64,000 bases of DNA from Malachius bipustulatus (taxonomy: Eukaryota; Arthropoda; Insecta; Coleoptera; Melyridae), in contig OU342636.1 in assembly GCA_910589415.1 (NCBI GenBank), forward strand, positions 6,306,437 to 6,370,436, given 5' to 3'. The number at the start of each line of letters is the position of its first letter. The first letter of the stretch is position 1. Positions 34,761 through 45,457 of the stretch are shown piece after piece. Made by a program: the position numbers and the translations under genes. The notes beneath the pieces were generated by a model that saw only the letters and a program-made list of their open reading frames with translations, had not been told where the DNA came from and ran no database searches.

Positions 34761-36152
34761 ATGAATCCCGCTTCAGCCCTGCTCAGCGATGAGCTTACCT
34801 ATGAGATTGCGTTGAGGAACCAAACACCTCAAAGTACGCAAGACAAGCGAAGGAAACAATTCCGAGCGCTTATTAATAGGGAAGATTCTACAGTAGCGTT
34901 AGATTCACCCTATGATTTTGATAAGGATCTTTCTGAAATCAAAGCAACTTTGTTAGATTTAAAGAAAAAGATTCCTGAAGCTTCTGGATTGTTCACTGAT
35001 CTTGCAAGCAGACGTATCCCTTTTCGAGTGGATCATGTTATCGCTCGAATAAACAGATTAAATGTTGAAGCTGATGCTTCTAAGAAATTTCATAGAGATG
35101 AGGCTTATGGAGAAGCACTCCAGTTGGAGGGAGAATGGCTTCTGAAGTTGGATGAGAATGAACCAGTCGTTCCTCCTGTTTCTGATATCTCGCAATCATC
35201 CACCTCAACAGCTAGTACCAAGTACAGTGTCCCTGTACATAAGTGGAACCTAAGGTTTTCAGGCTCTAATAAAGACAACCTGATTTATTTCCTAGAAAGG
35301 GTTCGTGAATTGCAAATCTCGCGGAATGTTTCCGATGAAAATCTTTTTACTTCAGCAGTTGACTTATTTGAGGATAAGGCCCTCACCTGGTATCGCAGTG
35401 TTGCCGGTTCGTTAAAATCTTGGCAGGAAATTAAGTTAAAGTTGAAGGAAACTTTCTTACCCCTATCTTACGATGATGATCTTCTCAATGAGATAAATCA
35501 TCGCACTCAAGGAGAAGAGGAGCTAGTAGCCCTGTATGTAGCCTCCATGAAAGAACTTTTCAAAAGACTTTCAATTATTCCCTCAGAGGAGGAACAGTTT
35601 AAGATCATAAAGCGGAATCTACACCCCTACTTCTTGAACCATTTGGCTCTGGTTGAAGTGTCAACTGCCAATGAGATTATCTCTATATGCAAGAAGCTAG
35701 AAGACAATAGGGCCATGATTTCTAAATATCGACCCCCTCCCTCAAAGAAGGTGCATAGTCTCCTTAGTTCAGACCTGGCATGTCCAGATGAGGCCATTCT
35801 AACATCGGCAAAACATTCCTTTGTCACTTCAAGGTCAACTTCTCGTCTTTCAGGAAAACGTGATGCAGGTCACGACCAAGCTTCTTTACCTTTCTGTTGG
35901 AATTGTTCTAACCAGGGTCATCTTTACCCTAAATGTCGAAAACCCAGAACTATTTTCTGCTACGGTTGTGGAAAGAGAGATGTTTTTAAGCCAAAATGTC
36001 CCTCTTGCTCACCGAACTATTCTCGCCCAAAAAACGAGAAGACTGCGCGTCAGGGTGCAACGCAGCAGGAGTCAAGACACCCAAAAGTATCTCTCCCTTC
36101 GAAGAGGCCCGTGGATACAAACCACGCAAGCCCCTCCGAAAACCAAAAGTAA
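34761..36152 (+). CDS. gag: Gag polyprotein of the Ty3/gypsy element
   Basis: 463 aa; structural protein that forms the virus-like particle and binds the element's RNA. Residues about 160-292 fit a retrotransposon Gag capsid domain (start K-W-N-L-R-F near 161-166, A-L-T-W-Y near 210, N-L-H-P-Y near 286-290). A canonical zinc knuckle C379-x2-C382-x4-H387-x4-C392 is followed by a second Cys motif, C400-x2-C403-x9-C413-x2-C416, with no histidine at the CCHC position. The C-terminal 40 residues are basic and low in complexity. The start ATG is the first in this frame after the leader. The last 124 bases overlap the expressed part of pol in the -1 frame. Confidence 0.93.
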   Translation: MNPASALLSDELTYEIALRNQTPQSTQDKRRKQFRALINREDSTVALDSPYDFDKDLSEIKATLLDLKKKIPEASGLFTDLASRRIPFRVDHVIARINRLNVEADASKKFHRDEAYGEALQLEGEWLLKLDENEPVVPPVSDISQSSTSTASTKYSVPVHKWNLRFSGSNKDNLIYFLERVRELQISRNVSDENLFTSAVDLFEDKALTWYRSVAGSLKSWQEIKLKLKETFLPLSYDDDLLNEINHRTQGEEELVALYVASMKELFKRLSIIPSEEEQFKIIKRNLHPYFLNHLALVEVSTANEIISICKKLEDNRAMISKYRPPPSKKVHSLLSSDLACPDEAILTSAKHSFVTSRSTSRLSGKRDAGHDQASLPFCWNCSNQGHLYPKCRKPRTIFCYGCGKRDVFKPKCPSCSPNYSRPKNEKTARQGATQQESRHPKVSLPSKRPVDTNHASPSENQK

Positions 36153-39100
36153 ATATATTTACGACTGCGGACCTCCACCATCAAAGGAATATGTGGAAGG
36201 TCTGGTTAAATAGAGTCTCTGATTTCTATCGGACTCCAATTGTAATCCCTAAAAATAAACCTAGTAGGTCTACGACCCCTGAAATGATACCCCCAATCGT
36301 GTCTCAAATTCTACAACCCGATCCAGTAGATAATCGTCCCTATATCTCGGTGGATATGCAAGGAAAGCGTTTCACTGCTCTTTTTGACACCGGAGCGAAT
36401 ATTTCGGTTTGTGATGTTGAAGTCATAAAAGAAATTTTCGGCAGAACCCATGATTCCTCTGGAAATTCAGATCTCTTATGTTCCCTTCGAAATGCAGATG
36501 GTTCACCATTACCTGTCACTTCAATCTTGGACCTTACCTTAACTATTGATGACGTCACTAAAGTTGTTCGTTTTCATGTTGTACCTTCTATCTTGCCCGA
36601 GATTATCTTAGGTATGAACGTGGCCATAGCTTTCAATATCTCTATTGATTTTTCCAGAGATTCATTTGAGGTTAGAGACCGAGTGGATCCTCCCTCTTGT
36701 TTTGAAGAACCCCAGGTTAGCACCATAAGTAGAATCCATGATTTTTCTACTCTTCCTCCTGAAGATGTCGTGAAATTGAACCCGATTATCGAAAAATTTC
36801 AAATTTTATCTCCTATCGATGTGCTGCCCGAAACTTCCGTTCTCTGTCATTCTATAGAGACCCCGAATGCCAAACCTTTTAGACAAAGGCAGTATCCCTT
36901 GTCTCCGGCAGTTCAAAAATTTCTAAATGAGGAAATTGATAAGCTTTTGAAACTTAACATCATAGAGAAAAGTAATTCCCCCTGGTGTTCGCCAGTCCTT
37001 TTAGTGAAGAAAAAGGATAATACCTATCGCATGTGCTTTGATGGGAGAAAACTAAACGAAGTTACCACCCATGATGCATACCCTCTACCTAGGATTGATT
37101 CCATTCTCTGTAAACTGCGAGACGCAAATTTTCTTTCCTCTATAGACTTAAAGCAAGCCTTTTTCCAAGTACCTCTAGACGCTGATTCACGTCCAAAGAC
37201 AGCTTTTATAGTACCCGGAAGGGGTTTATACCAGTTCCGGCGTATGCCTTTTGGTTTGCGGAACAGCGCACAAACGCAACAACGTCTCATGGACAGGATC
37301 ATTGGACCTGACCTCGAGCCGTTTGTTTTTGTTTATCTGGATGACATAATTGTTGTCACCCATACCTTTGAGAAACATCTTGAAGTTCTAAACGAAGTCT
37401 ATGAAAGGTTACGTAAGGCCAACCTCACTGTGAATTTTAAGAAGTGTCAATTTTGTCGTGACTCTCTTTCTTTCCTTGGATTTATTGTAGACAAACAAGG
37501 TCTCCGTGTTTGTGAAGACAAAGTAAAGTCAATCACAGAAGCTCCCATTCCTCGCAACACCACAGGTGTCAGGCACATTCTAGGCATTTTGCAATACTAT
37601 CGTAGATTCGTCAAAGACTTTTCCACTATTAGTGCCCCTATCTCTGCACTTTTGCACAATAGAAAGAAGGGACAGTCTATTACTTGGACTTCAGAAGCTG
37701 ACCAAGCCTTTAAACTTCTTAAAGAACGCCTAACATCGGCCCCTGTCTTGGCTAGCCCTGATTTTTCCAAGCCTTTCTGCATACAAACTGATGCGAGTGA
37801 CTATGGAATCGGCGCAGTTCTGTATCAAGAAGACGAAGGTTTCGAACACCCAATAGCCTACGCTAGTCGCACTCTCTCTAAGGCAGAGAGGAAATACTAT
37901 GCTACCGAAAAAGAATGCCTCGGAGTCCTTTTCGGCATAGAGCATTTTCGTCCCTATGTTGAAGGCACCAAATTCACGGTCTATACCGACCATGCCTCTC
38001 TTCTCTGGCTTAAAAATTTTAAGGAGCCCACAGGTCGTTTAGCTAGGTGGTGTGTACGACTTAGCCAGTTCAATTACGAGATGAAACATCGCAAGGGATC
38101 TTGTAATGTTCCAGCAGATTTCCTTTCTCGAAATATCTCTCTCTTAACCGCGAATGATCTTACACCAGATGAGTGGTATAGGAAAATGGTGGAAAACGTC
38201 ACGGGAAATCCAGATAGTTACCCAAATTTCACGGTTGAAAACGGTCTTCTTCTCAAACATCTGAAGCCGAACCATTCTTTATCGTCAAATCTCTCCAATT
38301 GGAAAATAGTCATACCTACACCAAATAGGGATGATGTTGTTGCGTCTTTTCATAATCCCCCTACTTCGGCCCATTTCGGCGTAAGAAAAACCAAGGCACG
38401 AATATCGGAATTCTACTATTGGCCCAAAATGGACCTAACGGTAAAGAAATTCATACGAAATTGTCAGGTTTGCGGTGCTCACAAATCGACTAATGTCGCT
38501 CGTGCTGGTTTAATGGGTGGTTACAAAAGCATAAGCTTTCCTTTCCAATTTATCTCCATAGATTTTATGGGTCCCTTTCCTAGGTCGAAAGCCAGGAATA
38601 CACAACTTCTCGTAGTCACAGATTGGTTCTCTAAGTTCGTACTGGTAAAACCCATGCCGAACGCGACCGCAGCTGCAGTTGTAAAATACCTCGAAAATCA
38701 AGTTTTCTTGATCTTTGGTGTCCCTCAAATTGTTCTCTGCGACAATGCTCAGATTTTTAAGAGTACTCAGTTCATCAAGTTATTGGAAGAGTACCAAGTT
38801 AATTTGTGGTATAGTGCTAGGCACTTGTCACAGGTTAACCCTACCGAGAGAACCAATCGAACTTTGCTTACCGCTATCTCGTCTTATGTGAAAGATAATC
38901 ACAAAGACTGGGATAAAAATGTCTACAAGGTGGCCCAGGCAATTAATTTGTCTGTGAACGAAGTCACCAAACATTTTCCTGCTTTTCTTGTTTTCGCACG
39001 AAACATACCTATTGACGGAACCTTTTATGGTCCTGTCGAAAATAACTACCTTGCCCTACCAGAAGATCTTTCTTATGTGCATAGGGAAAATGATATCTCT

Positions 39101-39421
39101 AGATTGCCTCCTATCTTTGAAGACGTCAGAGTCAAATTAAAAAAGGCTTATGACGTAAATAAAAAGTATTATGATCTGCGTAAGCGCCCAGATGTTTTCC
39201 AGGAAGGAGAGTTAGTATGGAAACATACTTACCCCCTTTCGAATGCTGCAAAGAACTTTGCTGCTAAACTGGCCCCCAAATTCGTACTTTGCCGAATTTC
39301 CAAGGCAATATCTAAATTAGTGTACGAACTACAGGATCAGGAAGGCAACCCGCTAGGTCGCTGGCATGTGAAGGACTTAAAGGCGTATGGAGGCGTAGAT
39401 CCGCCTCAAACTGATGAATAG
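35996..39421 (+). CDS. pol: Pol polyprotein (protease, reverse transcriptase, RNase H, integrase)
   Basis: 1141 codons from the first ATG, but the frame is probably entered by frameshift at 36035, so the first 13 or so codons may not be used. Aspartic protease: D131-T-G. Reverse transcriptase: D384 in the S-I-D-L-K-Q-A-F motif, F-G-L-R-N motif B, and Y447-L-D449-D450. RNase H: D599 (Q-T-D-A-S-D), the T-E-K-E motif at 637-640, D665 (Y-T-D-H). Integrase: zinc site H786-x6-H793-x29-C823-x2-C826 and catalytic D856, D916, E951, with 34 residues between the last two, one fewer than the usual 35. The second Asp lies in C-D-N-A rather than D-N-G. The C-terminus, ending W-H-V-K-D-L-K, resembles a GPY/F-type tail. 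No chromodomain or env follows. Positions are numbered from the ATG at 35996. Confidence 0.95.
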   Translation: MSLLLTELFSPKKREDCASGCNAAGVKTPKSISPFEEARGYKPRKPLRKPKVNIFTTADLHHQRNMWKVWLNRVSDFYRTPIVIPKNKPSRSTTPEMIPPIVSQILQPDPVDNRPYISVDMQGKRFTALFDTGANISVCDVEVIKEIFGRTHDSSGNSDLLCSLRNADGSPLPVTSILDLTLTIDDVTKVVRFHVVPSILPEIILGMNVAIAFNISIDFSRDSFEVRDRVDPPSCFEEPQVSTISRIHDFSTLPPEDVVKLNPIIEKFQILSPIDVLPETSVLCHSIETPNAKPFRQRQYPLSPAVQKFLNEEIDKLLKLNIIEKSNSPWCSPVLLVKKKDNTYRMCFDGRKLNEVTTHDAYPLPRIDSILCKLRDANFLSSIDLKQAFFQVPLDADSRPKTAFIVPGRGLYQFRRMPFGLRNSAQTQQRLMDRIIGPDLEPFVFVYLDDIIVVTHTFEKHLEVLNEVYERLRKANLTVNFKKCQFCRDSLSFLGFIVDKQGLRVCEDKVKSITEAPIPRNTTGVRHILGILQYYRRFVKDFSTISAPISALLHNRKKGQSITWTSEADQAFKLLKERLTSAPVLASPDFSKPFCIQTDASDYGIGAVLYQEDEGFEHPIAYASRTLSKAERKYYATEKECLGVLFGIEHFRPYVEGTKFTVYTDHASLLWLKNFKEPTGRLARWCVRLSQFNYEMKHRKGSCNVPADFLSRNISLLTANDLTPDEWYRKMVENVTGNPDSYPNFTVENGLLLKHLKPNHSLSSNLSNWKIVIPTPNRDDVVASFHNPPTSAHFGVRKTKARISEFYYWPKMDLTVKKFIRNCQVCGAHKSTNVARAGLMGGYKSISFPFQFISIDFMGPFPRSKARNTQLLVVTDWFSKFVLVKPMPNATAAAVVKYLENQVFLIFGVPQIVLCDNAQIFKSTQFIKLLEEYQVNLWYSARHLSQVNPTERTNRTLLTAISSYVKDNHKDWDKNVYKVAQAINLSVNEVTKHFPAFLVFARNIPIDGTFYGPVENNYLALPEDLSYVHRENDISRLPPIFEDVRVKLKKAYDVNKKYYDLRKRPDVFQEGELVWKHTYPLSNAAKNFAAKLAPKFVLCRISKAISKLVYELQDQEGNPLGRWHVKDLKAYGGVDPPQTDE
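36029..36035 (+). promoter_or_regulatory. -1 ribosomal frameshift slippery heptamer
   Basis: AAAAAAC, read in the gag frame as A_AAA_AAC (codons CCA AAA AAC). This is a textbook -1 slip site. A one-base backward slip here enters the pol frame and joins Gag, after both zinc motifs, to the protease region. I have not established a downstream pseudoknot. Confidence 0.8.
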
Positions 39422-39917
39422 TTCACTTCCTTCTCTCTCCAGAAATCTTATTTCTACCTAATTTCTATCTTCTCTACAGCATATACAAACTCCTGTTTGG
39501 AATGAGGTTAGACAATACGCGAATTGAGAAGGCTATGTCTTTTGTCGTATCTAGAATGAATGAAGAATGTATGCAGAATGAAAACCGTATCTTTCAAAGC
39601 ATTTCTCAAGGATCTCGAAACTAGCTGTGTGAATGTGAGCTCAAAGTATAAATGTTGCTAATTTTGGGATCGGTATCTGTTATCCTCAGTCTCTTATCTT
39701 GTACTATCGCTCAATTTTTGAGAACCCATATTTTTTCTGGTTATCTAAACTTTTACCTTAAGAAGGAGCTATTTATCTATCTTATCTGGCTAACGTTTAC
39801 AAGTCTAATGTTATCTCTTAAGTTTTCTTGTGTTCATTGAACCAACGAAAAACACTATCTTACCGTTGTATCTACCTTATCTTTTCCTTTACCTCTATCT
39901 TATCTACTATCTATTAC

Positions 39918-40240
39918 GGGTGCTTTCCCGACAGTTTCCGCCCTGCTTTAGGCTAAAGAGAAAACTGCCCTGTTTGTCCAAACAAGAGACAACAGGTTAT
40001 CTTTATCTTACTTACCATCTCTTTTAAAGACGGGTGCTTTCCCGACAGTTTCCGCCCTGCTTTAGGCTAAAGAGAAAACTGCCCTGTTCGTCCAAACAAA
40101 AGACAGCAGGTTATCTTTATCTTACCCACCATCTTTTAAAGTAGGGTGCTTTCCCGACAGTTTCCGCCCTGCTACGTGCTAAAGTGAAAACTGCTCTGCT
40201 TGTCCAATCAGACGACAGCAGATACCTTTTATCTTATCTT
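39918..40240 (+). repeat. Three tandem ~113-bp repeats in the retrotransposon 3' region
   Basis: Copies start GGGTGCTTTCCCGACAG at 39918, 40032 and 40144 (periods 114 and 112). Each holds CAGTTT...AAAACTG inverted segments and a CCAAACA/CCAATCA block. The third copy is more diverged and incomplete. Confidence 0.85.
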
Positions 40241-40255
40241 CCCTTACCTTATTTA

Positions 40256-40554
40256 TTAGCACCACAGTAAAATGGTGGCTAATGCTTATCTTAGATATTC
40301 TTTTCAATGAAGGAAAGAAACTATCTTATCTTATCTTATCTATACCTATTAGTACCATAATGGAATGGTGACTAATGTTTATCTTAGATATTCTTTTCAA
40401 AGAAGAAAAGAAATTATCTTATCTTACCTTATTAGCACCACAGTAAAATGGTGGCTAATGCTTATCTTAGATATTCTTTTCAATGAAGAAAAGAAATTAT
40501 CTTATCTTACCTTAATACCTTTACCTATTAGCTTCATAATGAAATGATAGCTAA
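40256..40554 (+). repeat. Four-copy hairpin repeat with compensating changes
   Basis: 27-nt hairpins at 40256-40282, 40349-40375, 40432-40458 and 40528-40554, spaced 83-96 bp. The outer stem is TTAGC/GCTAA in copies 1, 3 and 4 but TTAGT/ACTAA in copy 2. The inner stem pairs C-G in copies 1-3 and T-A in copy 4. The first three are followed by a shared CTTAGATATTCTTTTCAA segment. Confidence 0.75.
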
Positions 40555-41791
40555 TCATTATCTTCTCTGCGAATATTTTCCCAGATGGAAAATAGAAATC
40601 TATGTGAATTCGAGTTCTGAATTTGCAAAGGTGGCCTTAGATATTCAGTGCTGATGTAAAGGAATCTGAACACTGATATCAAATACCCCTACCTCAGTGA
40701 TGAAAATGGTTTTCCCATTTCGTCTTATCTTTCCGAGTGATTGAGCTATCTTACTGTGTCTTTGATGAATATCTAGTAATCCAGGCGATTATTGATGATT
40801 TCTTGAAGTGATTATTGGAAGTATCCAAGTAATTTGTTCCGTATGACCTTTGAGATTTTGTCCGACAAGGACACGTAAAGTGATTCTTAGCGATCAATTT
40901 GACCAATTATCTTAGTTTTGTCCCCTTGTAACTAGTAGTAGTTAGAACAACTACTTATCTATTTCGAAACTTTCCCATAAAGGAGTAGAATTATCTACAT
41001 CTCGTTTTCTTACATTTATATCTTCCCCTATCTATTTTCATTGTAAGGAATGAAAATTATGTACATTATCTCTTCCCATTCGCATATGTTTGCGAATACC
41101 TTTTGAGTTATCTGTATATATGTCTAATTATATCTATTCCGTTACCTTGACTTTTTATGATGAAGTCAGAATTTCTGGATTTATTTAGTTGTCCATTCTA
41201 TCGAGTAGCAGCCCTGTTTCCGAGAGTTTTAGTTTGTGTGAAAACTCCCATAGCAATTTTCTTAGTCCTTCAGTGTTGGCGGTTTTTGAAACCCCAGGCT
41301 GAAGTAGTGTTCAAAACTATGGGTGGTTGAACATCAAACGGAACAGCGCAGCTCTATTAACAGCGAGCCTGTTATACCGAAATGTAATAACTTAATTTTA
41401 ATTCTTGTATATACAATATCTAATTATAAGTGTTTATAATAATAATCAACTTAGTAGCATGTTATCTAGAAAGAATGCATGTACATTTTCTTTTATCTAC
41501 TTAGCATTAAGGTTTTGTAATTATAAATTTAATCTGCATGAGCGAGTTAAATATTTCTTTTTGTATTGTATAGCTAGTTAAAGTGACTAACTGTGCAATA
41601 TTATCTGAACAAATAGTAAACATGGTAGAAAACTTTTACAAAGTTTGTTTTTGTAAAACACTATTCTCTCTCTTTTTCGATTTGTGTTGTCCTTGTTGGT
41701 CATCCACAATCATACCTTCATGTATACCCTTCTACGGGTATAGAAAGAACTAGAATTTTCTTCTAGTTTTTGAATTTTCTCTTGCATCGGT

Positions 41792-41800
41792 AAGGGGAGG
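41792..41800 (+). other. Polypurine tract
   Basis: AAGGGGAGG, two bases before the 3' LTR. It is the usual primer site for plus-strand DNA synthesis. Confidence 0.85.
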
Positions 41801-41802
41801 TG

Positions 41803-43506
41803 TGTAACGTGAATACGTCACCTGTTGTCCTTTTTGCAAAGCTTCCCTCGTTTTAAAGAGAATTGTAAAATTACAGTTCCCTACAACTCCCTATAATATA
41901 GATCGCATCTTTGAACTGACTACCCACACCATATTCTGGCGCTGGTACTGTCTGGATAATTCACTACTAGATGGCATTGCACGTTTCGTTTCACTAGGAT
42001 TTTGAGTTCCTTTCAGGAACCAAATAAGTTGTCGTTTCAGTCCGATCCTGAGTTCCTTTCAGGAACCAAATAAGTTGTCAACTGTCAATCAGATTTCAGT
42101 ATCTGCCCGTGACATTTCTCCTTTCACCAACCGAAGGCGGATTTCCTCTCCAGTTCACGGAACTGAATTCACTTCCTTTTTATCTGTCCATCAAGAAAGT
42201 TGATTCTCTTGATCGTTCCCATCGAAGCCTGTTGTTCAGGGTAAGTCGCCATTACAGATATTTTTGAAGAGAAGCTCTAATTTGATTATTACTTATTTTT
42301 AGCTTCTGGGATATCTTCTGGGATTTCCTTCAATCCTTCGGGGATTCTATCTCAACATTACCTTATACCTTATTTTTACCTTTATCTCTGGTAAATACCT
42401 TGTTTTCTCCGGTATTTACTAATTATCTGGATTAATTGCCTATTGCGACCGAGGAAGCCATCTTGAACTAAGAAACAAAGGGAGCATGACCCATTTTTAT
42501 TCTCCAACTATCTAATTCATCCTTCCACCGTTTTCATTCATCCAAGGTGAAATAAATCAACATTTCGAAGATCTCCAATAACAACAGAACATTTTCCCGG
42601 TGCTAGTGCTGTTTACGACCTTTCAACCCCAGGAGCCTCGTCAGGGCGCGGTCCCTACACCTGCTGGTTTTCTTCTGGAGATTTCAATGCCTGACTAAGC
42701 ACCACACCTAGTAAAGTCCAGGAGTTATTAATATCCTTTTTACTGTCAAAATAAAGACAGTTTTTACCTCAATCAGCTTCATCCCGGAAACTGTAAGTGT
42801 TGTCTTTTATTTTATTTCACCGATCATGACGAAGAAGGACTAGAAGATCAGTGCTAACTTAGTAAATTAATTAATTATCACTCACGAACTTTATCTTTCC
42901 CGATATAAATGATATCGGAAGTATCTTATTCTTTTGTACACAGCTGTACAAGATAAAGGATCCTTTATTTTCAAACAAACTGATTGTTTAAACATATTTA
43001 TATCAGATTTAAAGCTTTTAAAATAAGACAGGATAATTATTTGATTTTAATTAAACAGGAAATGTAAACCATAATTTGCTCATTAAACATCTGTCCATTT
43101 TAACTTATTCTTTGAAAATCACATTAACATCTTTATAACCCTAAATCTACTTTTTATTAGTTCTTCATAGAGTTTAGGTAGCACAATAAAAATAAGAACT
43201 CGAGCAAATCGAGTTAATAAGAACTGAAGAACTCTTTGGCATCCCTAATCTACCTTAGATACCTATATATAGGGTGTACCTTTTAAATAATTAAAGCAGC
43301 AGAATAACTAGCACTCTGATAGTATTTGATTCAGTTTTCAAGTTATTCAACTTCATTATCTTCAGAGAAATTTGTCGTGAAAGTTTCTTTTGCAGTATTA
43401 TCGTTTTGCCGAAACAACATTTTGCCCTTCGCTTGCACTGCAAGCTCTCGTTACTGCTACTTTCGACATTCCCTGAATCATAATTAATTATTTTGCTCAC
43501 GCTGCA
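41803..43506 (+). repeat. 3' LTR
   Basis: 1704 bp, same length and, as far as I can see, same sequence as the 5' LTR, offset 9864. Internal 30-bp motifs at 42004-42033 and 42050-42079. Confidence 0.96.
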
Positions 43507-44242
43507 CTCTGTTGCGGTTGTGATCGTCCCTACGCCTACTTATATACCTTTCCTAATGTTAGCGCAACCGACGGTTACCGTGGCGCCCCGACTGAATGCT
43601 AATTGATATGGCGCTCACGAGAACTACAACGAGATGAAGCGTAAACGCTAAAATTTGTTATTTTTTTTTTATAAACCTATTTCGTTGAAATATGATAAAG
43701 GCGCATCACTTATACGTTTACATGGCAACTTTCGAAGATGAAACACTTGTTTTTATATCTACAGCCACTAGCCCCTAAATCCGAAAATATATCCCCGAGA
43801 AATTTTTTTCAATTTTAAATCGGTCTATGAATGATAAGGGAAGTTACATCTTTTTGTATTGCTTTTATCATCGTTCCAATGATAAATACGTAGACTTTAA
43901 TCCCGGGATAAATGCAAATTCATATTCTGGGAATATAAAACTCGAAGAGTTTATTCGCCATTTTCGCTTCATAATTAAATTATTTTAAAGGGACGTCATG
44001 GATTACCCATCATTGCGGTTCCAATAGAGTTGTTTATGAAAATTTAGAGACAATAAACCGGATCATCTTTTGTTTCACATGCGCAATTTTGCAAAGTTTT
44101 TTCTTTTTTTCAAAGACTTTGTAGTTGAAAGACGCAAGTTTTTTTAAAAGAACAATGCAGGTACATAACCAAATATTGTCTATTCAAAATATTGATGGCC
44201 CTGAAAAGGGCCGGGTTTTAAATGATGATAGTTCAAGACCGA

Positions 44243-44473
44243 CTAGCGGTGGATTTGTTTCTCCAAAATCACCAACTCTTTGAACAGCGTGTTCACCAGT
44301 TTCCGTATCCCATCGATTAACGACAAGAGTACGAGGTATTCCGTGTATCTCGTCACCTCGTCGTTTTCAATCATTTCTTCTATTTCGTAGCGTATCTCTT
44401 GGATATTGGTGTCTAGAATTTTAATAAGCCGCCATCTCTGTTCGATTTGCTTCTTTACATCGGATGTGTTCAT
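44243..44473 (-). CDS. Array gene copy 34
   Basis: M69I. Hairpin 44197-44212, TATA 44523-44530. The 5' leader has the CTGTTGGGG form. Confidence 0.67.
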   Translation of the reverse strand: MNTSDVKKQIEQRWRLIKILDTNIQEIRYEIEEMIENDEVTRYTEYLVLLSLIDGIRKLVNTLFKELVILEKQIHR

Positions 44474-45226
44474 CTTGAACGTCTGCAGTACTCTGTTGGG
44501 GTTGTGATCGTCCCTACGCCTACTTATATACCTTTCCTAATGTTAGCGCAACCGACGGTTACCGTGGCGCCCCGACTGAATGCTAATTGATATGGCGCTC
44601 ACGAGAACTACAACAAGATGAAGCGTAAACGCTAAAATTTGTTATTTTTTTTTATAAACCTATTTCGTTGAAATATGATAAAAGGCGCATCACTTATACG
44701 TTTACATGGCAACTTTCGAAGATGAAACACTTGTTTTTATATCTACAGCCACTAGCCCCTAAATCCGAAAATATATCCCCGAGAAATTTTTTTCAATTTT
44801 AAATCGGTCTATAAATGATAAGGGAAGTTACATCTTTTTGTATTGCTTTTATCATCGTTCCAATGATAAATACGTAGACTTTAATCCCGGGATAAATGCA
44901 AATTCATATTCTGGGAATATAAAACTCGAAGAGTTTATTCGCCATTTTCGCTTCATAATTAAATTATTTTAAAGGTAGGTCATGGATTACCCATCATTGC
45001 GGTTCCAATAGAGTTGTTTATGAAAATTTAGAGACAATAAACCGGATCATCTTTTGTTTCACATGCGCAATTTTGCAAAGTTTTTTCTTTTTTTCAAAGA
45101 CTTTGTAGTTGAAAGACGCAAGTTTTTTTAAAAGAACAATGCAGGTACATAACCAAATATTGTCTATTCAAAATATTGATGGCCCTGAAAAGGGCCGGGT
45201 TTTAAATGATGATAGTTCAAGACCGA

Positions 45227-45457
45227 CTAGCGGTGGATTTGTTTCTCCAACATCACCAACTCTTTGAACAGCGTGTTCACCAGTTTCCGTATCCCATCGA
45301 TTAACGACAAGAGTACGAGGTATTCCGTGTATCTCGTCACCTCGTCGTTTTCAATCATTTCTTCTATTTCGTAGCGTATCTCTTGGATATTGGTGTCTAG
45401 AATTTTAATAAGCCGCCATCTCTGTTCGATTTGCTTCTTTACATCGGATGTGTTCAT
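45227..45457 (-). CDS. Array gene copy 35
   Basis: Consensus protein. Hairpin 45181-45196, TATA 45507-45514. Confidence 0.68.
   Translation of the reverse strand: MNTSDVKKQIEQRWRLIKILDTNIQEIRYEIEEMIENDEVTRYTEYLVLLSLIDGIRKLVNTLFKELVMLEKQIHR

Larger units (their letters stand above)
39422..41790 (+). other. Non-coding 3' region of the retrotransposon
   Basis: 2.37 kb between the pol stop and the purine tract with no convincing gene. Open frames of 60-65 codons here (39652-39840, 39830-40027, 40365-40547) are low-complexity and run through repeats. It contains ~113-bp tandem repeats, four related hairpins and many TTATC/TATCTTA motifs (GATA-type sites on the other strand). Confidence 0.6.
31939..43506 (+). 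mobile_element. Ty3/gypsy LTR retrotransposon, apparently intact
   Basis: It is bounded by two 1704-bp LTRs (TG...CA) and a 4-bp duplication CTCT (31935-31938 and 43507-43510) of the array sequence AGTACTCTGTTGCGG. Internal order: primer binding site, 1.1-kb leader, gag, pol (PR-RT-RH-IN, the Ty3/gypsy order), 2.4-kb non-coding region, polypurine tract. The gag and pol frames carry no internal stop, and I saw no difference between the LTRs by eye, so insertion is recent. No env-like frame is present. Two bases separate the LTRs from the primer site (AT, 33643-33644) and from the purine tract (TG, 41801-41802), as expected when integrase trims two bases at each end. Confidence 0.96.

Noticed and set aside
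35821..36213. 130-codon plus-strand frame across the gag/pol junction
   Set aside because: It is the third frame over gag and pol, with no recognisable domain. The zinc motifs and protease are in the other two frames.
39652..40547. Small frames after pol as an env gene
   Set aside because: They are short, overlap tandem repeats and lack a signal peptide plus transmembrane layout or any Env motif.
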